From: Haloplasmataceae bacterium | GTDB lineage: Bacteria > Bacillota_I > Bacilli_A > Haloplasmatales > Haloplasmataceae | Reading direction: 5' to 3' | Length of the DNA: 40,537 bases | NCBI GenBank assembly: GCA_029240795.1 | Contig: JARDZP010000008.1 | Location: forward strand, 1 to 40,537 | Shown: in pieces, positions 33,408 through 40,537 of the stretch | Position numbering within the stretch: the stretch's first letter is position 1 | How the letters are laid out: every line of letters begins with the position of its first letter | Position numbers and translations under genes: made by a program | Notes under the pieces: generated by a model | What the model was told of the DNA's origin: nothing | What the model saw: the letters and a program-made list of their open reading frames with translations, nothing else | The model's database searches: none

Positions 33408-35390
33408 ATGGTAAAAAAAATATTATCAATTTGTTTTCTGCTTGTTGTAACATTATCACTTTTTGCATGTAGAACAAGTAGTACTAATTCAACTACTACA
33501 AATTCCACACAAGCATCTACTAGTGGTACGACTTCAAATAGTACTACCGCAACAACTACTGGTGATGAGGTAGTATTAAGAGAATGTCTTGGGTTACAAC
33601 CTACACTAAATGATCCACTGACAGTGAATTCAGAAATTCAAGCCTTAGTGGAAGTAAAAGTAGATTCAATGACATTAGCTGAAAAAGCAGGTCAAATGGT
33701 TCAAGCAGAACGTAAAACAATTACTCCTCAAGAAGTAACTCAATATAACGTTGGCTCAATCTTAAGTGGTGGTGGCTCAACCCCTGCAGGTAATACACCA
33801 GAAGCTTGGCTTAATATGTATAATAGTTTTCAACAAGCAGCCCTTGATTCAAGTTCGGGTATACCCATTATTTATGGAGTAGATGCTGTTCATGGTCATA
33901 ACAATGTTTATGGAGCAACCGTATTTCCACATAATATAGGTTTAGGAGCTGCTAATGATCCTGAATTAATGTATAAAATTGGTGAAACAACCGCAGAAGA
34001 AATAGCAATAACAGGACTTGATTGGAACTTTAGTCCAGCAGTATCTGTTGTTCAAGATATTCGATGGGGAAGAAGTTATGAAAGTTTCGGTGAATGTGCT
34101 GATTTACATGTAAGTTTAGTACAAGAATACGTTCAAGGGTTACAACAACATAACATAGCTGCGACCGCTAAACACTTTATTGGTGATGGTGGGACAAAAT
34201 GGAATCCTAGTAATTATAGAGATTCTAATTGGGCATTTACTAATCCATATGCCTTTATGTTAGACCAAGGTAATACGATAATAACTGAAGAAGAACTTCG
34301 AGAAATTCATTTACCTGGTTATATTGAAGCGATTAATGCAGGAGTCGATACGGTAATGATTTCTTATAGTAGCTTTAATGGACAAAAAATGCATAGTCAT
34401 AATTTAATCCAAACTCTATTAAAAGATGAATTAGGGTTTAAAGGGATGGTTGTTGGTGACTACGAAGCCACTCATCAATTACCTGGTGATTTTAACGCAC
34501 AAGTAGTTGCTTCAGTTAATGCAGGCTTAGATATGTTAATGGAACCTGATCATTGGAAAGATTCAATAACTGCAATTATTAACGGTGTAAATAGTAATAA
34601 AATATCTATTGATCGCGTAAATGATGCCGTTTCAAGAATTTTGACTGTTAAATATATCAACGGAATAATGGATCATCCTATAAAAGAATTAGATACTGCT
34701 TATTTTAATTCGGATGAACACAAAGAAATAGCGAGAGAGGCAGCTAGAAAATCTCAAGTTTTACTTAAAAATGAAAATGATATATTACCTCTTGCTAAAG
34801 ATGCAAACATTTTATTACTAGGACCTGGTGCTGATCATGTTGGTCTACAAAACGGTGGATGGACAATTGGATGGCAAGGTACAATGGATAAAAATGTATC
34901 AAAGGGTACTTCAATATTAGAAGGTATCGAAAATGTACTTAATAACAATAATGGAAATGTTTATACGAGCGTTGCAGACAAAGATAATGCAGAAGTTGTA
35001 GTTGTTGTACTAGCAGAACGCCCATATGCTGAAGGAATTGGCGATAATGGTAGTCTTGCATTAAATAGTCCCACCTCGTTACCAGAGAATATTACCGCAT
35101 TAAATCAAGCAAAAAGTACAGGTTTACCTATTGTTGTTATCTTACTTTCAGGTAGACCACTAATTGTTACAAGTGAAATTAAGAGCTGGGATGCATTTAT
35201 CGCTTCTTGGTTACCTGGAAGTGAAGGTGGAGCTGGAATTGCTGATGTATTATTTGGTGATTACAACTTTACAGGTAAATTACCAGTTACTTGGCCAAAG
35301 ACAAATCAAAATGCTAGTGTAACAATTAATAAAGAGGATTACAATAGTTTATTCTATTTATTCCCATACGGATATGGTTTAGAATATTAG
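33408..35390 (+). CDS. Secreted GH3 beta-glucosidase/exo-glucanase lipoprotein 1
   Basis: This 660-residue lipoprotein has lipobox LFAC (Cys21) and a Ser/Thr linker to about residue 52. The GH3 TIM-barrel domain has IPIIYGVDAVHGHNNVYGAT, KHFIGDGG and nucleophile D351 in VVGDYEA. The alpha/beta sandwich domain has SQVLLKNENDILPL and the probable acid/base E542 in PYAEGIGDNG, aligned with barley exo-glucanase ExoI. It should remove glucose or short units from the ends of beta-glucan chains outside the cell. It lies between two cytoplasmic enzymes in one operon. Its paralogue is at 36838. Specificity (1,3, 1,4 or 1,6) cannot be read. Confidence 0.92.
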   Translation: MVKKILSICFLLVVTLSLFACRTSSTNSTTTNSTQASTSGTTSNSTTATTTGDEVVLRECLGLQPTLNDPLTVNSEIQALVEVKVDSMTLAEKAGQMVQAERKTITPQEVTQYNVGSILSGGGSTPAGNTPEAWLNMYNSFQQAALDSSSGIPIIYGVDAVHGHNNVYGATVFPHNIGLGAANDPELMYKIGETTAEEIAITGLDWNFSPAVSVVQDIRWGRSYESFGECADLHVSLVQEYVQGLQQHNIAATAKHFIGDGGTKWNPSNYRDSNWAFTNPYAFMLDQGNTIITEEELREIHLPGYIEAINAGVDTVMISYSSFNGQKMHSHNLIQTLLKDELGFKGMVVGDYEATHQLPGDFNAQVVASVNAGLDMLMEPDHWKDSITAIINGVNSNKISIDRVNDAVSRILTVKYINGIMDHPIKELDTAYFNSDEHKEIAREAARKSQVLLKNENDILPLAKDANILLLGPGADHVGLQNGGWTIGWQGTMDKNVSKGTSILEGIENVLNNNNGNVYTSVADKDNAEVVVVVLAERPYAEGIGDNGSLALNSPTSLPENITALNQAKSTGLPIVVILLSGRPLIVTSEIKSWDAFIASWLPGSEGGAGIADVLFGDYNFTGKLPVTWPKTNQNASVTINKEDYNSLFYLFPYGYGLEY

Positions 35391-35418
35391 ACTAAACAAA
35401 TTAGAGGAGAATTATATT

Positions 35419-36756
35419 ATGAATGTAAAAGTAGTAAGAACAGCTAAGAATACAGGCGATCGCCTAACAGAAAAACAAACATTAACACTTACGGAAAATT
35501 TTGATAATAACGTAAATGTTGTTGCGATAGATCCTAAACAAACATTCCAAACTCATATTGGATTTGGGGGTTCTTTTACAGAAGCCGCAGCCTACACATT
35601 AGCAGAGATGCCAGCTGAAAAACGCGCAGAAGCAATTAAAGCTTACTTTGATTTAGAAAATGGGTTAGGTTATACCATTGGACGTGTTGCGATTCATTCT
35701 TGTGACTTCGCATTAGAAAGCTATACATATGTTGAAGAAAATGATGTAGAATTAAAAACATTTGATATGTCTCATGAAGATAAATGGGTAGCACCATTTA
35801 TTAAAGATGCTCAAGCAGTAAGTGGCAATACACTTAAACTTTTAGGTTCACCATGGAGCCCAGCACCTTGGATGAAAACGAATAAAGAAATGAATTATGG
35901 TGGGCATTTATTACCTGAATATGCGCAAGTTTGGGCTAATTATTATGTTAAATTTATTAAAGGAATGCGTGATCGTGGTATTAATATTGAATGGGTAAGT
36001 GTTCAAAATGAGCCAGCTGCTATTCAAAAGTGGGATTCTTGTATTTATAGTTCCCAACAAGAAAGAGATTTTCTACGTGAATATTTAGGTCCTACACTTG
36101 AACGTGAAGGTTTATCAGAAGTAGGTATCATCATTTGGGACCATAACCGAGATATAATGGTTGAACGTGTTTCTACTGTTTTACTAGATAAGGAAGCAGA
36201 AAAATACGTATGGGGTGTTGGAAATCATTGGTATGTAAGTGAAGCATTTGAAAATTTAAGTGTTGTTCATAACATGTTCCCCGACAAACACATCATCTTT
36301 ACTGAAGGATGTCAAGAAGGTGGTCCACATGTTGGCGTATGGAACACAGGTGAAAGATATGCTCGCAACATCATAGGTGATTTCAATAACTGGTCTGAAG
36401 GATGGATTGATTGGAACTTAGTTTTAAATGAATTAGGTGGACCAAACCATGTAAATAACTTTTGTGATGCACCAATTTTAGCAGATCGTAATACAAAAGA
36501 ATTAATATATAACAGTTCATATTACTATATTGGTCATTTTTCTAAATTTATTCGCCCTGGTGCTGTTAGAATCGGTTTATCTAAAAATACTCCAAGTGGA
36601 GTAAATGCGACTGCATTTAAAAACTTAGATGGAAAAATTGCGGTTGTAGTACAAAATGAAAGAGGACACTTAGAACAATTCTCTTTAGTACTTGAAGGTA
36701 AAGGTGTAACTGTACAAATTCCTGAAAATTCAATTACAACTTTCGTTATTGAATAA
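35419..36756 (+). CDS. Cytoplasmic GH30 beta-glucosidase-like enzyme
   Basis: This 445-residue protein starts directly with its barrel and has no signal peptide, unlike the two secreted GH30 proteins here. Marks are FQTHIGFGGSFTEAAAYTL, LLGSPWSPAPWMKTNKEMN, acid/base E198 in VSVQNEP and nucleophile E296 in FTEGCQEGG. It is only distantly similar to the pair at 12662 and 14355 and closer to the glucosylceramidase/beta-glucosidase type of GH30. It likely hydrolyses imported short beta-glucosides. AGAGGAG precedes the start. It is the last gene before a terminator. Confidence 0.9.
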   Translation: MNVKVVRTAKNTGDRLTEKQTLTLTENFDNNVNVVAIDPKQTFQTHIGFGGSFTEAAAYTLAEMPAEKRAEAIKAYFDLENGLGYTIGRVAIHSCDFALESYTYVEENDVELKTFDMSHEDKWVAPFIKDAQAVSGNTLKLLGSPWSPAPWMKTNKEMNYGGHLLPEYAQVWANYYVKFIKGMRDRGINIEWVSVQNEPAAIQKWDSCIYSSQQERDFLREYLGPTLEREGLSEVGIIIWDHNRDIMVERVSTVLLDKEAEKYVWGVGNHWYVSEAFENLSVVHNMFPDKHIIFTEGCQEGGPHVGVWNTGERYARNIIGDFNNWSEGWIDWNLVLNELGGPNHVNNFCDAPILADRNTKELIYNSSYYYIGHFSKFIRPGAVRIGLSKNTPSGVNATAFKNLDGKIAVVVQNERGHLEQFSLVLEGKGVTVQIPENSITTFVIE

Positions 36757-36770
36757 ATAATAATTAATTT

Positions 36771-36806
36771 AAAACCCAGTTCATCTTTAAGGTTAATTGG
36801 GTTTTT
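36771..36806 (+). terminator. Intrinsic terminator after the cytoplasmic GH30 gene
   Basis: AAAACCCAGTT (36771-36781) pairs with AATTGGGTTTT (36795-36805), 11 bp with one G-T, ending in T. It closes the phosphorylase-GH5-GH3-GH30 block. Confidence 0.88.
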
Positions 36807-36837
36807 CTCAATAATTTTAAAAGATAAAGAGGTTTAT

Positions 36838-38739
36838 ATGAGAAAAATTGTACTCTTTTTAATCGTTTTATTTTCTTCAATCATCTTATATTCTTGTAAA
36901 ACAAATCCAACAGTTTTGAATACAACTTTCACAAGTGAAAAGACATCCAGTCAAACAACTGTTACTACTAATCCACAAGAAATAAAACAAAAAGTAGAAC
37001 AATATATAAATAATATGACACTAGAACAAAAAGTTGGTCAAATGATGATGCCAGAGAAAAATTCAGTTACGCTTCAAGAAATACGTAGTTATAATATTGG
37101 AACCGTTTTATCAGGTGCGGGTCAAAATCCTGTTAATACACCCTACATAGTCTGGGCTGATATTTATAATAATCTCCAAAAAAACGCATTATTATCAGAA
37201 ACAAAAATTCCTTTGTTATATGGTATTGATGCGGTTCATGGAAATAATGCGGTATATGGTGCTACTTTATTTCCCCATAATATCGGATTAGGAGCAGCAA
37301 ATGATGCGGATTTAATGTATAGAATTGGAGAAGTAACAGCTGAAGAAATGGCTAAAACTGGGGTTAATTGGAATTTCAGCCCTACTGTTGCAGTGGTTCA
37401 AAATATCCAATGGGGAAGAACATACGAAAGTTTTGGCGAAAATCCTGAAATACATACAAACTTAGTAGAAAAATATGTTCAAGGTTTGCAGCAATTTGAT
37501 CGTGTATCTACTGCTAAACATTTTATAGGTGATGGTGGTACTGATTTGAGAGATCATACGGGTGGTGACTGGTCAATAGATCAAGGAAATGTGTCTATAC
37601 CATTTTCTGAATTATCAAGAATTCACTTACCTGGATATATTGAAGCAATTGAATCCGGTGTAAGTTCAGTTATGATTTCTTATAGTAGTTTTTATGGTAT
37701 TAAAATGCATCAAAACAAGGAGCTAATAACTGATTTATTAAAAGAAGAACTAGGTTTTGATGGAATAGTCGTATCTGATTATGATGCTATAAAACAAATA
37801 CCAAATGCTGATTATTATCATCAGTTAGTTTTAGCTGTTAATGCAGGGATAGATGTCCTTATGGAACCTCACACTTGGAAAACAGCATACAATAATATTA
37901 TTCAAGCAGTAAGTAATGGTGATATACCCATTGAAAGAATTAATGATGCTGTGTCAAGAATATTAACAGTAAAATATAAACATAATATTTTTGCTAATCC
38001 TTTAGTAGAAAAAGGAACAGATAAATTAAGTACTGAAGAGCATAAAGCCGTTGCAAGAGAAGCAGTAAGAAAATCGTTAGTATTACTTAAAAATGATAAT
38101 GATCTCTTACCTTTAGAAAAAAATAGTAATGTTTTATTATTAGGTCCTGGTGCTAATAATCTAATCCTTCAAAATGGAGGGTGGACAGTAAGGTGGCAAG
38201 GTCCTCATGAAAATGATAATATTGAGGGGACATCCATATTATCAGGTTTTCAAAATAATGTTTTAAATAGTGGAGGTAATATCTATACAAATTTAAGTGA
38301 TGCCTCTTTAGCTAGCGTCGCAGTAGTAGTACTTGCCGAAACACCATATGCTGAAGGACAGGGTGATAATGGTTATTTAGAACTTGAATATGGTCCAAAT
38401 AATGAGGGGAGTCATACATCACATATAGATAATATTAAAGCATTAAATGAAGCAAAAATGACTGGTTTACCGATTGTCGTCATTTTATTATCAGGTAGAC
38501 CGTTATTAGTTACTGATTATATTGATGAATGGGATGGATTTATTGCGGCATGGTTACCTGGCACTGAAGGTGGAAATGGAATAGCTGACGTTATCTTTGG
38601 TGATTATGATTTTACTGGTAAACTACCTATAACTTGGCCAAAAGATAATACTCAATTTGCTCATTCTGTTATGATGGAAGATTATAATCCCCTAAATTAT
38701 CAGTATCCCTATGGATATGGTTTAAAATATAATGATTAG
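36838..38739 (+). CDS. Secreted GH3 beta-glucosidase/exo-glucanase lipoprotein 2
   Basis: This 633-residue lipoprotein has lipobox LYSC (Cys20), a Thr/Ser linker to about 45 and the two GH3 domains. Marks are IPLLYGIDAVHGNNAVYGAT, nucleophile D314 in VVSDYDAI and probable acid/base E506 in PYAEGQGDNG. It lacks the insert near the KHFIGDGG motif found in the paralogue at 33408 (about residues 265-285 there, KWNPSNYRDSNW). The difference near the active site suggests different specificity. It sits behind a terminator with only about 30 bases before its start, so its promoter is unclear and could be read-through. AAAGAGG precedes the start. Confidence 0.92.
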   Translation: MRKIVLFLIVLFSSIILYSCKTNPTVLNTTFTSEKTSSQTTVTTNPQEIKQKVEQYINNMTLEQKVGQMMMPEKNSVTLQEIRSYNIGTVLSGAGQNPVNTPYIVWADIYNNLQKNALLSETKIPLLYGIDAVHGNNAVYGATLFPHNIGLGAANDADLMYRIGEVTAEEMAKTGVNWNFSPTVAVVQNIQWGRTYESFGENPEIHTNLVEKYVQGLQQFDRVSTAKHFIGDGGTDLRDHTGGDWSIDQGNVSIPFSELSRIHLPGYIEAIESGVSSVMISYSSFYGIKMHQNKELITDLLKEELGFDGIVVSDYDAIKQIPNADYYHQLVLAVNAGIDVLMEPHTWKTAYNNIIQAVSNGDIPIERINDAVSRILTVKYKHNIFANPLVEKGTDKLSTEEHKAVAREAVRKSLVLLKNDNDLLPLEKNSNVLLLGPGANNLILQNGGWTVRWQGPHENDNIEGTSILSGFQNNVLNSGGNIYTNLSDASLASVAVVVLAETPYAEGQGDNGYLELEYGPNNEGSHTSHIDNIKALNEAKMTGLPIVVILLSGRPLLVTDYIDEWDGFIAAWLPGTEGGNGIADVIFGDYDFTGKLPITWPKDNTQFAHSVMMEDYNPLNYQYPYGYGLKYND

Positions 38740-38788
38740 TTCACAATACAAAATTTGCGATAGATTTTAAGTATGAAAGGAAGAGAGT

Positions 38789-40396
38789 ATGAAAAAAATA
38801 TTGATTTTATTGTTTTTGACAATTGGATTAGCACTAACAGCGTGTCAAACGACGTTAGAAAAAACGACTACCAATAATTTAACTACGAATGAGACTACTT
38901 ATGAAACAACAAGTGCTACTACAACAGAACCCCAACAGGTTATAAATGATTGTGAAAAAGCATTATTAGAAACAGTTGGCGACTGGGAACCTGTTTGGTG
39001 TGAAGAATTTGATTATGAAGGTCTACCAGAATTAACAAAATGGACGATTGAAAATAAAGGTGATGGATTCGGAAACAATGAACTTCAGTTTTATACAAAG
39101 CGACCAGAGAATGTTAATGTTGAAGATGGCGAATTAACAATCACAGTTAAAAAAGAACAATTTGTTAATAGAAATTATACTTCAGCTAAATTAATGTCTA
39201 GAGGTAAAGGCGACTTCCTATATGGTAAGTTTGAAGTAAAAGCAAAATTACCCGAAGGAAAAGGTACATGGCCTGCAATATGGATGATGCCATCAGAAAG
39301 TAAATATGGTGGATGGCCAAATAGTGGAGAAATAGATATCATGGAACATGTTGGTTATGATATGAATACCATTGTTGGTACTGTTCATACGGGTAATTAT
39401 AATCATACCAAAGGAACTCAAGTCGGTAAAAGTATTGAACTTGACGATGTTGTAGATTATTACCATATTTATACAATTGAGTGGGATCCAACTGGTATTA
39501 AATGGTTTGTTGATGGTGTTCAATATCACGAATTCAAAAATGATGAAATCAAGAATCCAGATAATAGTAGTGGAAATTGGCCATTTGATCAAGAATTTTA
39601 TTTAATATTAAATGTCGCATTTGGGGGTAATTGGGGTGGAGCACAAGGCATTGACCCTAATTTTATAGAATCAAGAATGGTTGTTGATTATGTACGTGTC
39701 TTTCAAAAAGATTATGAATCAATCGATGAAGAAAATCCTACGGATGTCTTAGGTTATCAAACCGTAACCAACCTTCCTTCAAACACAAAAATTTCTTGGG
39801 ATAAATCTACAGATGATACAGGGATCGATCACTATGAAATATATTTAGATCAAGAATATATAGGTAATACATCTGCACCTACTTACATTTTTACTGAACT
39901 AGATCCGTTAACTGATTATGAATTAAAGGTGATTGCTGTTGATTTTGTTGGAAAGATGACAAATCCAACAACTTATTCATTTACATCTGGTGATTATACT
40001 TCAATTCCAAATAAGATAAATGCTTCGGATTATACAGAGATGAGAGGAATTCAACTACAATCTACAAGTGATGTAGGTGGAGGACAAAATGTTGCGTATA
40101 TAGATAGTGGAGATTATTTGCTATATAAACTTAAAGTTTCAGAAACAGGAAATTATCGAATTAAATTTAGAGTTGCTTCTACTTCTTCAAGTAGAGAAAT
40201 ACAATTATATGATTATAGTAATAATATTGAAACATTACTTACAAAGGTAACTTTTAATAGCACAGGCGGTTGGCAAAATTGGCAAACAGTTGATGGTATT
40301 GATTCATTTAACTTGGAACAAGGTATTGTTACTATAAAAGTTAAAGCAATAACTAATGGGTTTAATCTTAACTGGATTGAATTTGTGAAGGAATAA
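38789..40396 (+). CDS. Secreted GH16 laminarinase lipoprotein with Fn3 and CBM6-like domains
   Basis: This 535-residue lipoprotein has lipobox LTAC (Cys19) and a Thr linker to about 50, then a GH16 catalytic domain (about 65-312). TWPAIWMMP and EIDIMEHVG carry nucleophile E181, D183 and acid/base E186 in the ExDxxE arrangement of laminarinases. WPFDQEFYLILNVAFGGNWGG follows. An Fn3-like domain (about 316-402, DHYEIYLDQEYIGNT) and a C-terminal CBM6-like domain (about 405-535, GDYLLYKLKVSETGNYRIKFR) complete it. It should cut internal beta-1,3 bonds in laminarin-type glucan outside the cell and provides the best substrate clue for the locus. It is 49 bases after the GH3 gene in the same direction. 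Confidence 0.93.
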   Translation: MKKILILLFLTIGLALTACQTTLEKTTTNNLTTNETTYETTSATTTEPQQVINDCEKALLETVGDWEPVWCEEFDYEGLPELTKWTIENKGDGFGNNELQFYTKRPENVNVEDGELTITVKKEQFVNRNYTSAKLMSRGKGDFLYGKFEVKAKLPEGKGTWPAIWMMPSESKYGGWPNSGEIDIMEHVGYDMNTIVGTVHTGNYNHTKGTQVGKSIELDDVVDYYHIYTIEWDPTGIKWFVDGVQYHEFKNDEIKNPDNSSGNWPFDQEFYLILNVAFGGNWGGAQGIDPNFIESRMVVDYVRVFQKDYESIDEENPTDVLGYQTVTNLPSNTKISWDKSTDDTGIDHYEIYLDQEYIGNTSAPTYIFTELDPLTDYELKVIAVDFVGKMTNPTTYSFTSGDYTSIPNKINASDYTEMRGIQLQSTSDVGGGQNVAYIDSGDYLLYKLKVSETGNYRIKFRVASTSSSREIQLYDYSNNIETLLTKVTFNSTGGWQNWQTVDGIDSFNLEQGIVTIKVKAITNGFNLNWIEFVKE

Positions 40397-40423
40397 CGTA
40401 ATATTCATTGGGGAGGATAAAAA

Positions 40424-40537
40424 ATGAAAAAAGCGAATTATATCTTATTAACAATGTTTTTAATCATTACATTAGTTGCTTGTAAAACGACAGATAAACC
40501 ATTAATAACAACTAATGGTACAACAGTAAGTTCCACT
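40424..40537 (+). CDS. Lipoprotein start, cut by the right window edge
   Basis: Thirty-eight codons remain, starting at ATG behind GGGGAGG. A signal peptide with lipobox LVAC (Cys20) is followed by a Thr/Asn-rich linker, the same build as the glycosidases here. The mature domain is out of view, so no function can be given. By context it may be another surface glucan enzyme or binding protein. Confidence 0.85.
   Translation, partial: MKKANYILLTMFLIITLVACKTTDKPLITTNGTTVSST

Overview
The window is AT-rich bacterial DNA with tightly packed genes. It reads as one large locus for capture, breakdown and import of a beta-glucan, probably a laminarin-like beta-1,3-glucan with beta-1,6 branches. Reading frames use the standard code: TGG encodes Trp throughout, and TGA is a stop at 6895-6897. 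Nearly all exported enzymes are lipoproteins with a Thr/Ser/Asn-rich linker after the lipobox Cys, and no LPXTG cell-wall anchor is seen. This fits a low-GC Firmicutes/Tenericutes-type organism, perhaps an Izemoplasma/Acholeplasma-like mollicute that keeps the standard code. The taxonomic guess is inference.

Layout. 1-7963 (+): the right part of an ABC-importer cassette cut by the window edge, holding two permease pairs that flank an NHL/TPR/YIP1 membrane protein and a DUF5696-like protein. 8098-11169 (-): a surface lipoprotein made of four alternating Ig-like and CBM-like units. It converges on the first cassette over a shared terminator and is divergent from a LacI-family regulator (11571-12572, +). 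12662-15899 (+): two paralogous secreted GH30 lipoproteins, each with its own promoter and operator-like palindrome. 16042-29117 (+): a second, complete importer cassette in the same gene order as the first, preceded by two solute-binding proteins. 29211-36756 (+): cytoplasmic beta-glucan oligosaccharide phosphorylase, cytoplasmic GH5, secreted GH3 and cytoplasmic GH30, closed by a terminator. 36838-40396 (+): a second secreted GH3 and a secreted GH16 laminarinase with Fn3 and CBM6-like domains. The start of another lipoprotein runs off the right edge.

Likely cooperation (inference from families): GH16, GH30 and GH3 lipoproteins cut glucan at the outer membrane face. The Ig/CBM lipoprotein and the solute-binding proteins hold and deliver fragments, and the permeases import oligosaccharides. 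The cytoplasmic phosphorylase, GH5 and GH30 then release glucose-1-phosphate and glucose. No ABC ATPase is present, so one must be supplied from elsewhere. A shared palindrome of the form nAAAnCGnTTTn lies beside the promoters of the CBM lipoprotein, both GH30 genes and the second cassette, suggesting a local LacI-family regulon.

The most unusual element is the twinned cassette: four permeases plus NHL/TPR/YIP1 and DUF5696-like proteins in fixed order, present twice. It looks like a composite glycan-import machine whose two non-transporter members have no assigned function.
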